From: LC029 sp036676475
GTDB taxonomy: Bacteria; Bacillota; Bacilli; Aneurinibacillales; RAOX-1
NCBI GenBank assembly: GCA_036676475.1
Contig: JAKFCU010000057.1
Coordinates: 1 to 30,997 of the forward strand
Reading direction: 5' to 3'
DNA: 30,997 bases
How positions within the stretch are numbered: position 1 is the stretch's first letter; each line of letters opens with the position of its first letter. Under the pieces are notes generated by a model. That model did no database searches, was not told where the DNA came from, and worked only from the letters and a program-made list of their open reading frames with translations. The position numbers were made by a program, and so were the translations under genes. Below are positions 7,188 to 14,853 of this stretch, in pieces.

Positions 7188-7988
7188 ATGAAAAAAATTT
7201 TCTGTGGTTTATTAGCTACATTGCTTTTCTTATCATTAGCTGCTTGTTCTTCCGCACCAGCATCAATGCTAACGCCTGAAAAGGAGGTAGATACACACCA
7301 AAAACCTCATTGGTCTTATAAAGGGGAAACGGGTCCTAATAAATGGGGAAACTTAGACTCATCTTTTTCCACTTGTGCGGATGGAAAGGAGCAGTCCCCG
7401 ATTGATATCGAACTTACAAAAGTTAAATTAGACAAGACTTTAGAAGATGTACAAATTAATTACAAATCTACTGCATTTACGGTTATGAACAACGGACATA
7501 CGATTCAAGCAAACGATGCCTCAGAGAGTAATTCGATTTGGGTAGAAGGCAAAGAATATAAACTTATTCAAATGCATTTCCATAAGCCAAGCGAAAATCA
7601 AATTAATGGACAGAGCTTTGAGATGGAAGGACATCTCGTTCATAAAAATAGCGATGAGAAGCTTGCTGTTTTAGGTTTCTTGATAAAATCCGGCATGGAG
7701 AATAAGGAACTCGCGGAAATTTGGTCCAAACTACCGAAAGAAGAAACTAAAGAAGATGTAAAGCTAGAGAAGCCTGTTGATTTGGTTAATTTATTACCAA
7801 AAGAAAAGAAATCTTTCCGATATAATGGTTCATTGACTACGCCCCCTTGTTCAGAAGGAGTTAAGTGGATCGTGTTAGAGCAGCCTATTGAAATGTCTAA
7901 GGAGCAAATCGAAGCGTTCGGCGCGATATTTTCGAATAACCATCGACTTGTTCAACCGCTTAATAATAGACAAGTTTTAACGAAATAA
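7188..7988 (+). CDS. Alpha-type carbonic anhydrase, lipoprotein
   Basis: This encodes 266 residues. A lipoprotein signal (MKKIFCGLLATLLFLSLAAC) ends at Cys20, so the mature enzyme is anchored outside the membrane. The alpha-carbonic anhydrase fold follows: HWSYKGETGPNKWG, then zinc ligands H130 and H132 in QMHFHKPSEN and H149 in EGHLVH, and SLTTPPCSEGVKW near the end. The reaction is reversible hydration of CO2 to bicarbonate. ATG 7188 is preceded by AAGGAG (7176-7181) six bases upstream; the longer frame from 7110 would destroy the signal peptide. C63 and C233 could form the disulfide typical of extracellular members. Monocistronic. Confidence 0.95.
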   Translation: MKKIFCGLLATLLFLSLAACSSAPASMLTPEKEVDTHQKPHWSYKGETGPNKWGNLDSSFSTCADGKEQSPIDIELTKVKLDKTLEDVQINYKSTAFTVMNNGHTIQANDASESNSIWVEGKEYKLIQMHFHKPSENQINGQSFEMEGHLVHKNSDEKLAVLGFLIKSGMENKELAEIWSKLPKEETKEDVKLEKPVDLVNLLPKEKKSFRYNGSLTTPPCSEGVKWIVLEQPIEMSKEQIEAFGAIFSNNHRLVQPLNNRQVLTK

Positions 7989-8103
7989 TTCCAACAAAAC
8001 TGGACACTTTGAGACAGTCGATTAAGAGCCGGATGCTTGGATTTTTGCCAACGAATATGAGGCCTAAGTTCTCACGGATCTGATCCGGGATCAAGTTTGA
8101 CAT
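7960..8103 (-). pseudogene. Truncated mug-type uracil/thymine DNA glycosylase gene
   Basis: From ATG 8103 the minus strand has a good ribosome site (GGAGGTG about ten bases before) and encodes MSNLIPDQIRENLGLIFVGKN followed by PSIR. This matches the start of Mug/TDG-type mismatch glycosylases, where GxNP forms part of the uracil pocket. The likeness stops after about 25 residues; the frame runs on with unrelated sequence to TAA at 7960 for 47 codons in total, against about 165-180 in the family. The break is near 8028, where the sequence becomes CTGGACACTTTGAGACAG-like, perhaps an insertion scar. It lies directly downstream of the DUF1294 gene on the same strand. Confidence 0.6.
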
Positions 8104-8128
8104 AAAGAAAACACCTCCAGTATTCCAA

Positions 8129-8407
8129 TCAATTTCGGTACCCTACCCAAAGCAGTAGGAGTACGTGCAACCCAGCCAGCAAAGGAAAACCGATTTGAAA
8201 CCGCAGGTGTCTCGTTTTATGCCGAAAAACATACATACCTGCCATTCCACCGACTGCACCGCCCAAAATGGCCACTTGAAATAGGGTAGCTTCCGCGATT
8301 CGCGATCTGCTGCCTTTTCTGGCCAGGCGTTTATCTGCTCCCATCATGGAAAACAACGTAACACTTAAAATCACGATAGTCCAAATGATCAAACTCATTC
8401 CGTTCAT
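8129..8407 (-). CDS. DUF1294 membrane protein
   Basis: This encodes 92 residues with hydrophobic segments at about 4-22, 41-58 and 72-88. The conserved middle ADKRLARKGSRSRIAEATLFQVAILGG identifies DUF1294 (YsdA-like), small integral membrane proteins of unknown function, sometimes found fused to cold-shock domains. ATG 8407 is chosen with AAAGGA about nine bases upstream; the GTG at 8413 is too close. It was probably co-transcribed with the mug gene that is now a stub. Confidence 0.85.
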   Translation of the reverse strand: MNGMSLIIWTIVILSVTLFSMMGADKRLARKGSRSRIAEATLFQVAILGGAVGGMAGMYVFRHKTRHLRFQIGFPLLAGLHVLLLLWVGYRN

Positions 8408-8550
8408 GATCACACATCCTTTATTTCAACTTATTCATCTTTGCATAGTTTACCGCATATTAGACAATCCGGAAAGATTGCTAGATTCAACTCGCGAGTA
8501 CTTAGAGATGATAAATTATTGTTTGAGGCTTCATAAATACCGCTATCTTT

Positions 8551-8901
8551 TTGCCTTTTATCATTCAGCAGGATCCTGTGTACCTACAAACAATGATAAT
8601 ATTTGCCTTGCTATTTTCCGTAATTAATGGCTTTTTGGAAGAAGTTATATGGAGAGGCATATTACTGCATCGGTTTAGAGAGAGTTCTAGCGATGGATAT
8701 GCCCTTTTTATCACAAGCTTAGGATTTGGTCTTAATCATTTTTCCATTGGGATACCGTTTTTGCCGTCTGTTTTATTTTCAATAGGTGGTGTCTTTTTTG
8801 CTGGGGTTGTGTTGCGTTCTAATAGCATTTACCCAGCTGTTCTATGGCATGTTTTGATTAATGTGGGAATGGTATTGAGTGGTTTTATATTACTGGGATA
8901 A
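8551..8901 (+). pseudogene. CPBP-family intramembrane protease, N-terminally truncated
   Basis: A 116-residue frame contains the whole catalytic core of the CPBP (Abi/CAAX protease-like) family: EEVIWRG (EExxxR), FGLNHF, and LWHVLIN with the third-motif His, in hydrophobic helices. Full members are 200-300 residues; the N-terminal helices are missing. The frame is closed upstream by TGA at 8524, has only a TTG start and no ribosome site. The preceding 130 bases do not give matching helices in another frame. It is most likely a decaying gene, although the core motifs are unharmed. The fetA-like gene begins 25 bases after its stop, so it once may have led that operon. Confidence 0.6.
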
Positions 8902-8926
8902 AGAAGTGGAAGGAAGTGATAAGCCG

Positions 8927-9583
8927 ATGTATGATTTGCTAAAGATAAGAGTCAACGATATTCTAGATATACCACAATTGTCGATTCCTGCCGGGAAAAT
9001 CACATGCATTATCGGAGAAAGCGGCAGCGGCAAAACGACGCTACTTAGGCTGTTGAACGGCATGATCAGTTGCGATGAAGGTGATATTTTAGTTGATGGC
9101 GGATCCATCACTCGGCTCGATTTGGTGGAGCTTCGGCGAAAAGCTGTGATGGTCCCGCAGACGCCTGCTATTTTTAAGGGAACGGTGCGGGACAATCTGC
9201 TCATTGGCCTTCATTTTTCGGAGAAGCCGGCGGCTTCGGACGAACAACTGCAGGAAGTACTTGAGACGGTTCGGCTGGATAAGGAGCTCGATCAGGAGGC
9301 GGATGCATTGTCTGGCGGTGAAAAGCAGAGACTTGCCTTAGCCCGTGTTCTTTTAATGAAGCCGCTTGTGTGGTTGCTTGACGAACCAACTTCTGCGCTC
9401 GATGAGGATACGTCACAGTCGGTCATGAGGGAGATCACCGAGAGAGCAAAACAGCAAGGGCAAACAGTAGTGATTGTGACCCATTCGAAGGAAGTCGTCC
9501 GTTTGTTCGCAGAAAATATTGTAGAAATCCAAAAAGGTCGAATTGCCGTCAAAGGAGGTTCCCCACATGAACTCCATTATTGA
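8927..9583 (+). CDS. ABC transporter ATP-binding protein, FetA type
   Basis: This 218-residue ATPase has Walker A GESGSGKT (30-37), the Q-loop in VPQTPAIF, signature LSGGEKQR (128-135), Walker B VWLLDEP (148-154) and the H-switch in VIVTHS. Short single-domain form and pairing with FetB identify the iron-export type described in E. coli (FetAB), which lowers iron-mediated oxidative stress. I chose ATG 8927, which has a GGAAGG-type ribosome site upstream; the longer frame overlaps the CPBP remnant. Its last 17 bases overlap fetB, so the two are translationally coupled. Confidence 0.85.
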   Translation: MYDLLKIRVNDILDIPQLSIPAGKITCIIGESGSGKTTLLRLLNGMISCDEGDILVDGGSITRLDLVELRRKAVMVPQTPAIFKGTVRDNLLIGLHFSEKPAASDEQLQEVLETVRLDKELDQEADALSGGEKQRLALARVLLMKPLVWLLDEPTSALDEDTSQSVMREITERAKQQGQTVVIVTHSKEVVRLFAENIVEIQKGRIAVKGGSPHELHY

Positions 9584-10346
9584 TTTACCCTTGTGGCGAC
9601 TGGGTGCAGCGTATGTATTCATCATGGTCTTAATTTTGATCGTTAGAGTGAAGGGGATACCAAGGGAAAAAGAAATTGTCATTGCATCGATTCGCATGAC
9701 GATACAGCTAATCGCCGTTGGCTACATTTTGGAATATGTGTTTGCCCAAGCGCACCCTCTCTATACCGTCACACTCGTGATGATTATGCTGGCGTTCGCG
9801 ATCTACACCATCCAAAAGAAAGCAAAGTCAATATTGAACCGTGCCTTGAAACAGTTGATCACGATTTCGATGTCAGCTGGCATCCTGTTTAGTCTTATAT
9901 ATTTTATTTTTGTCGTCTTAGCGCTCTCCCCTTGGTATGATCCGAGCTATGTCATACCGATTGCAGGGATGATCATCGGCAATTCCATGACAGGGATTGC
10001 GCTCGGAGTGAATACGTTGACTGAGGGAATTCACACACGCAGGCACCTCATTGAAGCCGCCTTAATGCTAGGGGCGACGCCAAAACAGTCATGTAAAGAG
10101 ATCATCAATCAGTCTTTTGACGCCGCGATGCTGCCGACAATCAACTCCATGCTCGGTATGGGCATCGTCTTTTTGCCCGGCATGATGACGGGGCAAATAC
10201 TAGGAGGTGCCTCCCCGGTTGTGGCAATCGAATATCAAATTGCGATAATGCTCGGAATAGTCGGCAGCGTATCTTTATCCGTCGTTTTGCTCGTTCAATT
10301 CGGTTACAGGACTTTTTTTAATCACCGCAATCAGCTTACCTTATAA
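9567..10346 (+). CDS. ABC transporter permease, FetB type
   Basis: This encodes 259 residues with about six to seven membrane helices. The UPF0014/FetB core is clear: ASIRMTIQLIAVGYILEYVF, IAGMIIGNSMTGIALGVNTL, and MGIVFLPGMMTGQILGGASP. The start ATG 9567 has a perfect AAAGGAGGTT ribosome site (9551-9560) inside the end of the ATPase gene. With the ATPase it forms a putative iron exporter in the cytoplasmic membrane. No Fur or PerR site is evident directly upstream of the pair. Confidence 0.88.
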   Translation: MNSIIDLPLWRLGAAYVFIMVLILIVRVKGIPREKEIVIASIRMTIQLIAVGYILEYVFAQAHPLYTVTLVMIMLAFAIYTIQKKAKSILNRALKQLITISMSAGILFSLIYFIFVVLALSPWYDPSYVIPIAGMIIGNSMTGIALGVNTLTEGIHTRRHLIEAALMLGATPKQSCKEIINQSFDAAMLPTINSMLGMGIVFLPGMMTGQILGGASPVVAIEYQIAIMLGIVGSVSLSVVLLVQFGYRTFFNHRNQLTL

Positions 10347-10590
10347 TTATAGAAGTAAGATGTAATTCCGATTGGCGCCAACCAAGCTAAGGTTTTTTAC
10401 CGATCAACATGTACGATCGGTTCGGTGCAAAATATATCGATGGGTAGCCCAAAATCGATTCCGCTGGTTTGGCAGAAGGCCTGTTTGCTTCCTTCCATCA
10501 CCGGAAATGCGGGAAAGGTTTTTGGACAAGCCCGTTACGATCATCCCAAAAAACAACAAGTATAATATAAGATGAAAGGGGTGGGACAAA

Positions 10591-12105
10591 ATGAATAAAA
10601 TGGAGAAATCGAAAAAAGAAAAGGACGGGTTATTAGTTCTTCCTGATATATATCGATATGCAAAAGGAACGATCGCAGACATCCCTGATGATGATTTGGT
10701 ACGTATGAGATGGTATGGATTTTTTTATCGAAAAAAAGAAGGCGGATTTATGCTGCGTGTGCGTGTCCCCTCCGGAAAATTGAATTCCCGGCAAGCGGAG
10801 CTATTGTCGGACCTGGCCGACCGGTATGGGGATGGAGGAGTGACCATAACGACTCGTATGGGCGTGCAAATTCGCAAGATTTCTCTGGCTGATGTGCCTG
10901 CGGTTTGGGAAGCTCTTCGCGCTGGTGAACTGGATTCCCGGCAAACAGGTTTTGATAATATACGAAATTTTATGAATTGCCCAGTTGCTGGTCTTCAAGA
11001 GGACGAAGCATTTGATGCCAGCGATGTGGTACAGGAATTATCGAAACGAATGATCGGAAATCCCGGGTATACCAATTTACCACGAAAATTTAATATATCT
11101 GTGACAGGCTGCCATGAAGATTGCGGACATTCCCGTATCAGTGATATCGGACTGATTCCCCAAGTGATTTCTTTCCATGATGGATACAAGGAAGGGTTTC
11201 GGGTACGTTTAGGCGGAGCCATTGGCAGATTTTATGCTAGTGTAGCTGAAGATCTGGGAGTATGGGTTTCGAAAGAACAGGCAGTGGAGTGCGTGCTGGC
11301 TATCGTTGAATTATATCGGGATCATGGATGTCGTGAAAATCGAAAGCAAGCCCGGCTGTTGCATCTCTTGGAGGAATGGGGGATGGAACGAATGCTTGAG
11401 GAGATCAACCAAAGACTCGCTCAACCTCTTGACCAATTGGTTCCGGAAGTAAAAGAAGCAAAGCATCATGATCATATCGGGATCTATCCGCAAAAGCAAA
11501 AAGGGTATTTTTATGCGGGCTTATCCATTCCCAATGGAAAAATGACCGCAGATCAGTTCCGGCAATTGGCGCGATTGGCGAATCAGTATGGTCAAGGTGA
11601 TATCCGGCTCACTGCCCAACAAAATGCCGTTATTCCCTATATTTCGGAAATTTGTCTCAAGCCATTCAAACAGGAGAGTTTATTGAACGATTTCTCCTAC
11701 GATCCGACTCCGCTCCTGCGCGGATTGATCACTTGCACAGGAAAAGAGGGATGCGATCTTGCCATCGTGGCTACCAAAACACCAGCGAAAAAGTTGATCG
11801 ATGAACTGGAAAAACGTTTGGTCATTCGCCGCGGAGAACTGCGGATACACTGGTCGGGCTGCCCGAGTTCTTGTGCGATTATCCAAACCGGTGATATTGG
11901 TCTGCGCGGTGCAGAAGCTGAAGAAAATGGAGAACTCGTGGATGCAGTGGACATTTTCTACGGTGGCAGTATAGGTCATCATGCCCGAATTGGGACCTTA
12001 ATCAGAGAAAAAGTCCCCGTCCGTGACCTGGCTGATACCCTCGTAGACATACTCACGGATAATCAATACTTCCATGGCATTTATTTGAAAAAGGAGAAAG
12101 AGTAG
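10591..12105 (+). CDS. Siroheme/4Fe-4S nitrite or sulfite reductase
   Basis: This encodes 504 residues: two ferredoxin-like half domains (about 35-110 and 300-360) alternating with two siroheme domains (about 115-290 and 375-500). The cluster cysteines are C382 and C388 (TCTGKEGC) and C424 and C428 (GCPSSC), the CX5C...CX3C signature. ISVTGCHEDCGHSRISDIGL belongs to the first siroheme half. The length and single-subunit form fit ferredoxin-dependent nitrite reductase (NirA type), which reduces nitrite to ammonium with six electrons; sulfite reductase is the alternative. ATG 10591 follows AAAGGGGTGGG, with TATAAT about 20 bases further up. It stands alone and ends in a strong terminator. Confidence 0.88.
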   Translation: MNKMEKSKKEKDGLLVLPDIYRYAKGTIADIPDDDLVRMRWYGFFYRKKEGGFMLRVRVPSGKLNSRQAELLSDLADRYGDGGVTITTRMGVQIRKISLADVPAVWEALRAGELDSRQTGFDNIRNFMNCPVAGLQEDEAFDASDVVQELSKRMIGNPGYTNLPRKFNISVTGCHEDCGHSRISDIGLIPQVISFHDGYKEGFRVRLGGAIGRFYASVAEDLGVWVSKEQAVECVLAIVELYRDHGCRENRKQARLLHLLEEWGMERMLEEINQRLAQPLDQLVPEVKEAKHHDHIGIYPQKQKGYFYAGLSIPNGKMTADQFRQLARLANQYGQGDIRLTAQQNAVIPYISEICLKPFKQESLLNDFSYDPTPLLRGLITCTGKEGCDLAIVATKTPAKKLIDELEKRLVIRRGELRIHWSGCPSSCAIIQTGDIGLRGAEAEENGELVDAVDIFYGGSIGHHARIGTLIREKVPVRDLADTLVDILTDNQYFHGIYLKKEKE

Positions 12106-12153
12106 GGGAAGGGGGATGAAAATTTAACAGAATCTCTGTTTGGGCCTGCGTTG

Positions 12154-12181
12154 GCCCTGTCACTAGCATGACAGGGCTTTT
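12154..12181 (+). terminator. Rho-independent terminator after the nitrite reductase gene
   Basis: GCCCTGTCA (12154-12162) and TGACAGGGC (12169-12177) form a nine-base-pair perfect stem with a six-base loop, followed by TTTT and further pyrimidines. It lies about 50 bases after the stop codon. Confidence 0.9.
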
Positions 12182-12212
12182 CCCTTTCTCTGACCTCCCG
12201 TATCCCAACGGA

Positions 12213-12794
12213 TCAGAGTAAATCATGGTCCGGTAAAGGGTCATACGATCTTACTTCAGTTACAAACTCATCACGGCATTTATCCCAATATCCAAGCAGT
12301 TCCGAAACCGTCCCTTTGGCCCATTTCGACGTTTGTTGACCATCGAGTCCGGAAACATGGTGTTTCCCGTCATATTCCTCGTGAATAAAGGCAGCATAAA
12401 GTTGGGCATCTTGATATTCCTTTGCAAAGAGAGAAAGCTTGTTGATATCCTGAAAAAATTCGTGAGTGGAGGATGTGTTTTTATAGTTGATTTCTATGAT
12501 CGCCAAAATCGATTCCACACACTCTGAGAGGTCAGTGACTTTGCGGTTCGCTGCGTCTTTTAATTTAACGATAGCGATGTCAGCTCTCTCCCCGCAGTGC
12601 GGAAGATAAAATTCCGGGTAGATTCGGATATCGTTTTGCTGTAGCCATTCCTTGTCAACATATTTTCTAAAGTGATGATAGAGGGCGCATTTAACCGAAT
12701 CTTCATAGAGAAGCGTATGATTGTCATAGTCGGATTTGATCCCAGTCAACCAGGATTTTTTAATGATTTGATCTATGTAGTTTTGGATTTTCAT
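12213..12794 (-). CDS. Orphan PD-(D/E)XK nuclease-like protein
   Basis: This encodes 193 residues with no named family that I know. The pattern fits the PD-(D/E)XK fold: LYEDSVKCALYHHF (helix with E31), RIYPEFYLPHCGERADIAIV (strands, D72), then ILAIIEINYKN (E101) and FFQDINKLSLFAKEY. In the active-site triad the expected E-x-K reads E-I-N, with Lys two residues later (K105), so either the lysine has migrated or the protein is catalytically dead. ATG 12794 has GGAGGAAAT just upstream. It is alone, with no methylase or partner beside it. It may be a defence or repair relic, or a single-gene nuclease. Confidence 0.6.
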   Translation of the reverse strand: MKIQNYIDQIIKKSWLTGIKSDYDNHTLLYEDSVKCALYHHFRKYVDKEWLQQNDIRIYPEFYLPHCGERADIAIVKLKDAANRKVTDLSECVESILAIIEINYKNTSSTHEFFQDINKLSLFAKEYQDAQLYAAFIHEEYDGKHHVSGLDGQQTSKWAKGTVSELLGYWDKCRDEFVTEVRSYDPLPDHDLL

Positions 12795-12946
12795 ATTTCC
12801 TCCGATCGGAATCGTATTTTTGAGAATCAACTTTATTGTTTTTAATCATTCAGGAAAACTGAAAACGTCCTCAGAGGGATAAGGCTGTGTTAATTTTCCT
12901 CAGCCTTTTCTCTTTTATCATAACACTTTATTTGGTGTGATATATA

Positions 12947-12974
12947 TTGAACATTAGTTGAATTTGACTATAAT
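12947..12974 (+). promoter_or_regulatory. Promoter of the DHA2 exporter gene
   Basis: TTGAAC (12947-12952) and TATAAT (12969-12974) are spaced by 16 bases. The start codon follows 39 bases after the -10 box. The surrounding AT-rich sequence could hold an operator, but I see no clear dyad. Confidence 0.55.
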
Positions 12975-13013
12975 TGTAGGTGTACCAAATTCTGGATATG
13001 GAGAGGGAAGAAC

Positions 13014-14522
13014 ATGACAGGGAAAGAAAACCATAAAAAGGGGGTCATTGCCGGCCTCATGTTAGGGATTCTCATGTCTGCGATGGACAATACCATCGTT
13101 GCAACAGCCATGGGAACGATTGTTTCGGAATTAGGCGGGTTAGAGCAGTTTATTTGGGTCACATCCGCCTATATGATTGCCAGTGTTGCCGCCATGCCTG
13201 TTTTTGGAAAGCTGTCTGACATGTATGGACGGAAGCTGTTTTTCATGACGGGGCTTGGATTATTCATCATTGGCTCCATTCTCTGCGGAACCGCCCAGAA
13301 CATGCCTCAGTTAAGTTTTTACCGGGCAATCCAGGGAATCGGAGGTGGTGCTTTGATGCCTATTGCTTTTACTATTATCTTTGACATTTTGCCGTTGGAG
13401 GAGCGTGGAAAGATGACCGGGCTGTTTGGCGCCGTGTTCGGTCTTTCCAGCATCTTCGGCCCGCTTCTTGGTGCTTACTTTACCGATTATGTAAATTGGC
13501 GCTGGATCTTTTACGTAAATATTCCATTGGGCATTTTATCCTTATTCCTTATGTACCGTTATTATTTCGAATCGCTTGAGCACCGCGAGCAAAAGATCGA
13601 TTGGTGGGGTGCTTTCCTGTTGGTCTCATCCATTGTTTCCTTAATGTTTGCCCTCGAATTTGGCGGTAAAGAATGGCCTTGGGATTCTGCCCCTATCATA
13701 AGCCTGTTCACTGCGTTTACCATTCTCTTTGCACTGTTCATATGGGTGGAGACGAAGGTCTCCGATCCGATTGTCAATTTGCAGCTGTTTAAGAACCGCC
13801 TTTTTGCTGCTAGTCAAGCGATCGGTTTTCTTTACGGTACCGCGTTCATCCTGACCACCATCTACATTCCGATTTTTGTGCAGGGTGTATTTGGAGGTTC
13901 AGCCACAAATGCTGGGCTGATCCTTATGCCGATGATGCTTGGAGTGGTGACAGGAAGCCAGATTGGCGGTCGATCCGCGGCAAAGTTCCCTTATCGAACC
14001 ATCATGTTCGGATCCGGGCTGTTGCTTTTGCTTGGTATGTTTCTCTTGGGGATGATATCGGCGACTACCCCCCGCTTGGTCTTGACCATTTATATGATCA
14101 TTGCCGGAATCGGCGTGGGGGTTTCATTTCCGGTACTTACCATGTCCTCGGTCCATGGATTGGAAATGCGCCAACGCGGAGCAGCCAACTCTGCTGTCAC
14201 CTTTTTTCGGATGGTCGGAATGACTATAGGTATTTCCATATACGGAACGATCCAAAACCATATTCTGTTGGACCGCCTGCAAAAGGCTTTACCAAAGTTC
14301 GGAGAATTTAACCAAATAGGGGATACCCGCGCCTTGCTTCAACCAGAAGCTCGGGCAAAGATTCCACCTCAGGTTCTGGAAATGCTGACTGGAGCTCTGG
14401 CTGATTCCATTGCAAAGGTGTTCATGTGGTCACTTGTTTCCATTATCCTTTCCTTAGTCTTTATTTTCTGGATGGGGAATGTCAAAATGCAAGTACCCCA
14501 AGTTCTGAAGAAAACAGGCTGA
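13014..14522 (+). CDS. DHA2-type (EmrB/QacA) MFS drug exporter
   Basis: This encodes 502 residues with 14 predicted membrane helices, the size of the DHA2 group. Diagnostic motifs: D25 in MSAMDNTIVATAM (motif D1), GKLSDMYGRK (motif A, 65-74), GIGGGALMPIA, and the antiporter motif C in GAVFGLSSIFGPLLGAYF before VNWRWIFYVNIPLG. It would export hydrophobic or cationic drugs in exchange for protons. GAGAGGGAAG precedes ATG 13014. It is monocistronic, without a neighbouring regulator, and the substrate is unknown. Confidence 0.92.
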   Translation: MTGKENHKKGVIAGLMLGILMSAMDNTIVATAMGTIVSELGGLEQFIWVTSAYMIASVAAMPVFGKLSDMYGRKLFFMTGLGLFIIGSILCGTAQNMPQLSFYRAIQGIGGGALMPIAFTIIFDILPLEERGKMTGLFGAVFGLSSIFGPLLGAYFTDYVNWRWIFYVNIPLGILSLFLMYRYYFESLEHREQKIDWWGAFLLVSSIVSLMFALEFGGKEWPWDSAPIISLFTAFTILFALFIWVETKVSDPIVNLQLFKNRLFAASQAIGFLYGTAFILTTIYIPIFVQGVFGGSATNAGLILMPMMLGVVTGSQIGGRSAAKFPYRTIMFGSGLLLLLGMFLLGMISATTPRLVLTIYMIIAGIGVGVSFPVLTMSSVHGLEMRQRGAANSAVTFFRMVGMTIGISIYGTIQNHILLDRLQKALPKFGEFNQIGDTRALLQPEARAKIPPQVLEMLTGALADSIAKVFMWSLVSIILSLVFIFWMGNVKMQVPQVLKKTG

Positions 14523-14575
14523 TCGAAGATTAGTGCCTGTCACCACCCGAATTTTATCGAATGCGTTAGGTGAAA

Positions 14576-14606
14576 GAAAAATGCGGACGGGAATCCCCGT
14601 CCGCAT
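14576..14606 (-). terminator. Terminator of the phoX-tatA operon (also closes the exporter gene)
   Basis: ATGCGGACGGG (14581-14591) pairs with the complementary arm ending at 14606 around a short AAT loop. On the minus strand it is followed by TTTTTCTTTC (14576-14584 region), a proper T tract, so it ends transcription from tatA. It can also stop the convergent exporter transcript. Confidence 0.85.
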
Positions 14607-14612
14607 GTATGA

Positions 14613-14840
14613 TTATATGGCAGTTTTATCCTGCTTCTTCTCAACAGTAATAAGCTCTGGCTTGTTTTCCTTTACTTCTTCTGTACCTTCACCAGAAACC
14701 AATCCTTTTGTAGCACTCTTAAACTCAGTCAAGGTTCGTCCGAATGCACGTCCAATTTCAGGAAGCTTAGAAGGTCCAAAAATGATAAGGGCAATGACTA
14801 GAATTAAGATTAATCCTGGAACACCGATATTAGAGAACAT
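14613..14840 (-). CDS. Twin-arginine translocase subunit TatA
   Basis: This encodes 75 residues: one N-terminal helix (GVPGLILILVIALIIFGP), the hinge FGPSKLPEIGRAFGRTLTEFK with the amphipathic helix, then a charged tail. This is the canonical TatA/TatE layout. ATG 14840 has AGGAG ten bases upstream. It starts 13 bases after the phoX stop, so the Tat pore subunit is made together with its substrate, as known for other phosphatase-Tat pairs in Bacillus. tatC is not in the window. Confidence 0.95.
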   Translation of the reverse strand: MFSNIGVPGLILILVIALIIFGPSKLPEIGRAFGRTLTEFKSATKGLVSGEGTEEVKENKPELITVEKKQDKTAI

Positions 14841-14853
14841 ATGATATCAACTC

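Noticed and set aside
9201..9697. Antisense frames across the ABC transporter genes
   Set aside because: Shadows of a well-supported gene pair, with no ribosome site or family likeness.
11680..11982. Antisense frames within the nitrite reductase gene
   Set aside because: They only mirror the codon pattern of the real gene; no independent evidence.
12881..12909. AAGGCTG/CAGCCTT hairpin as a terminator
   Set aside because: It has a 13-base loop and no gene ends just before it on the plus strand; at best a relic.
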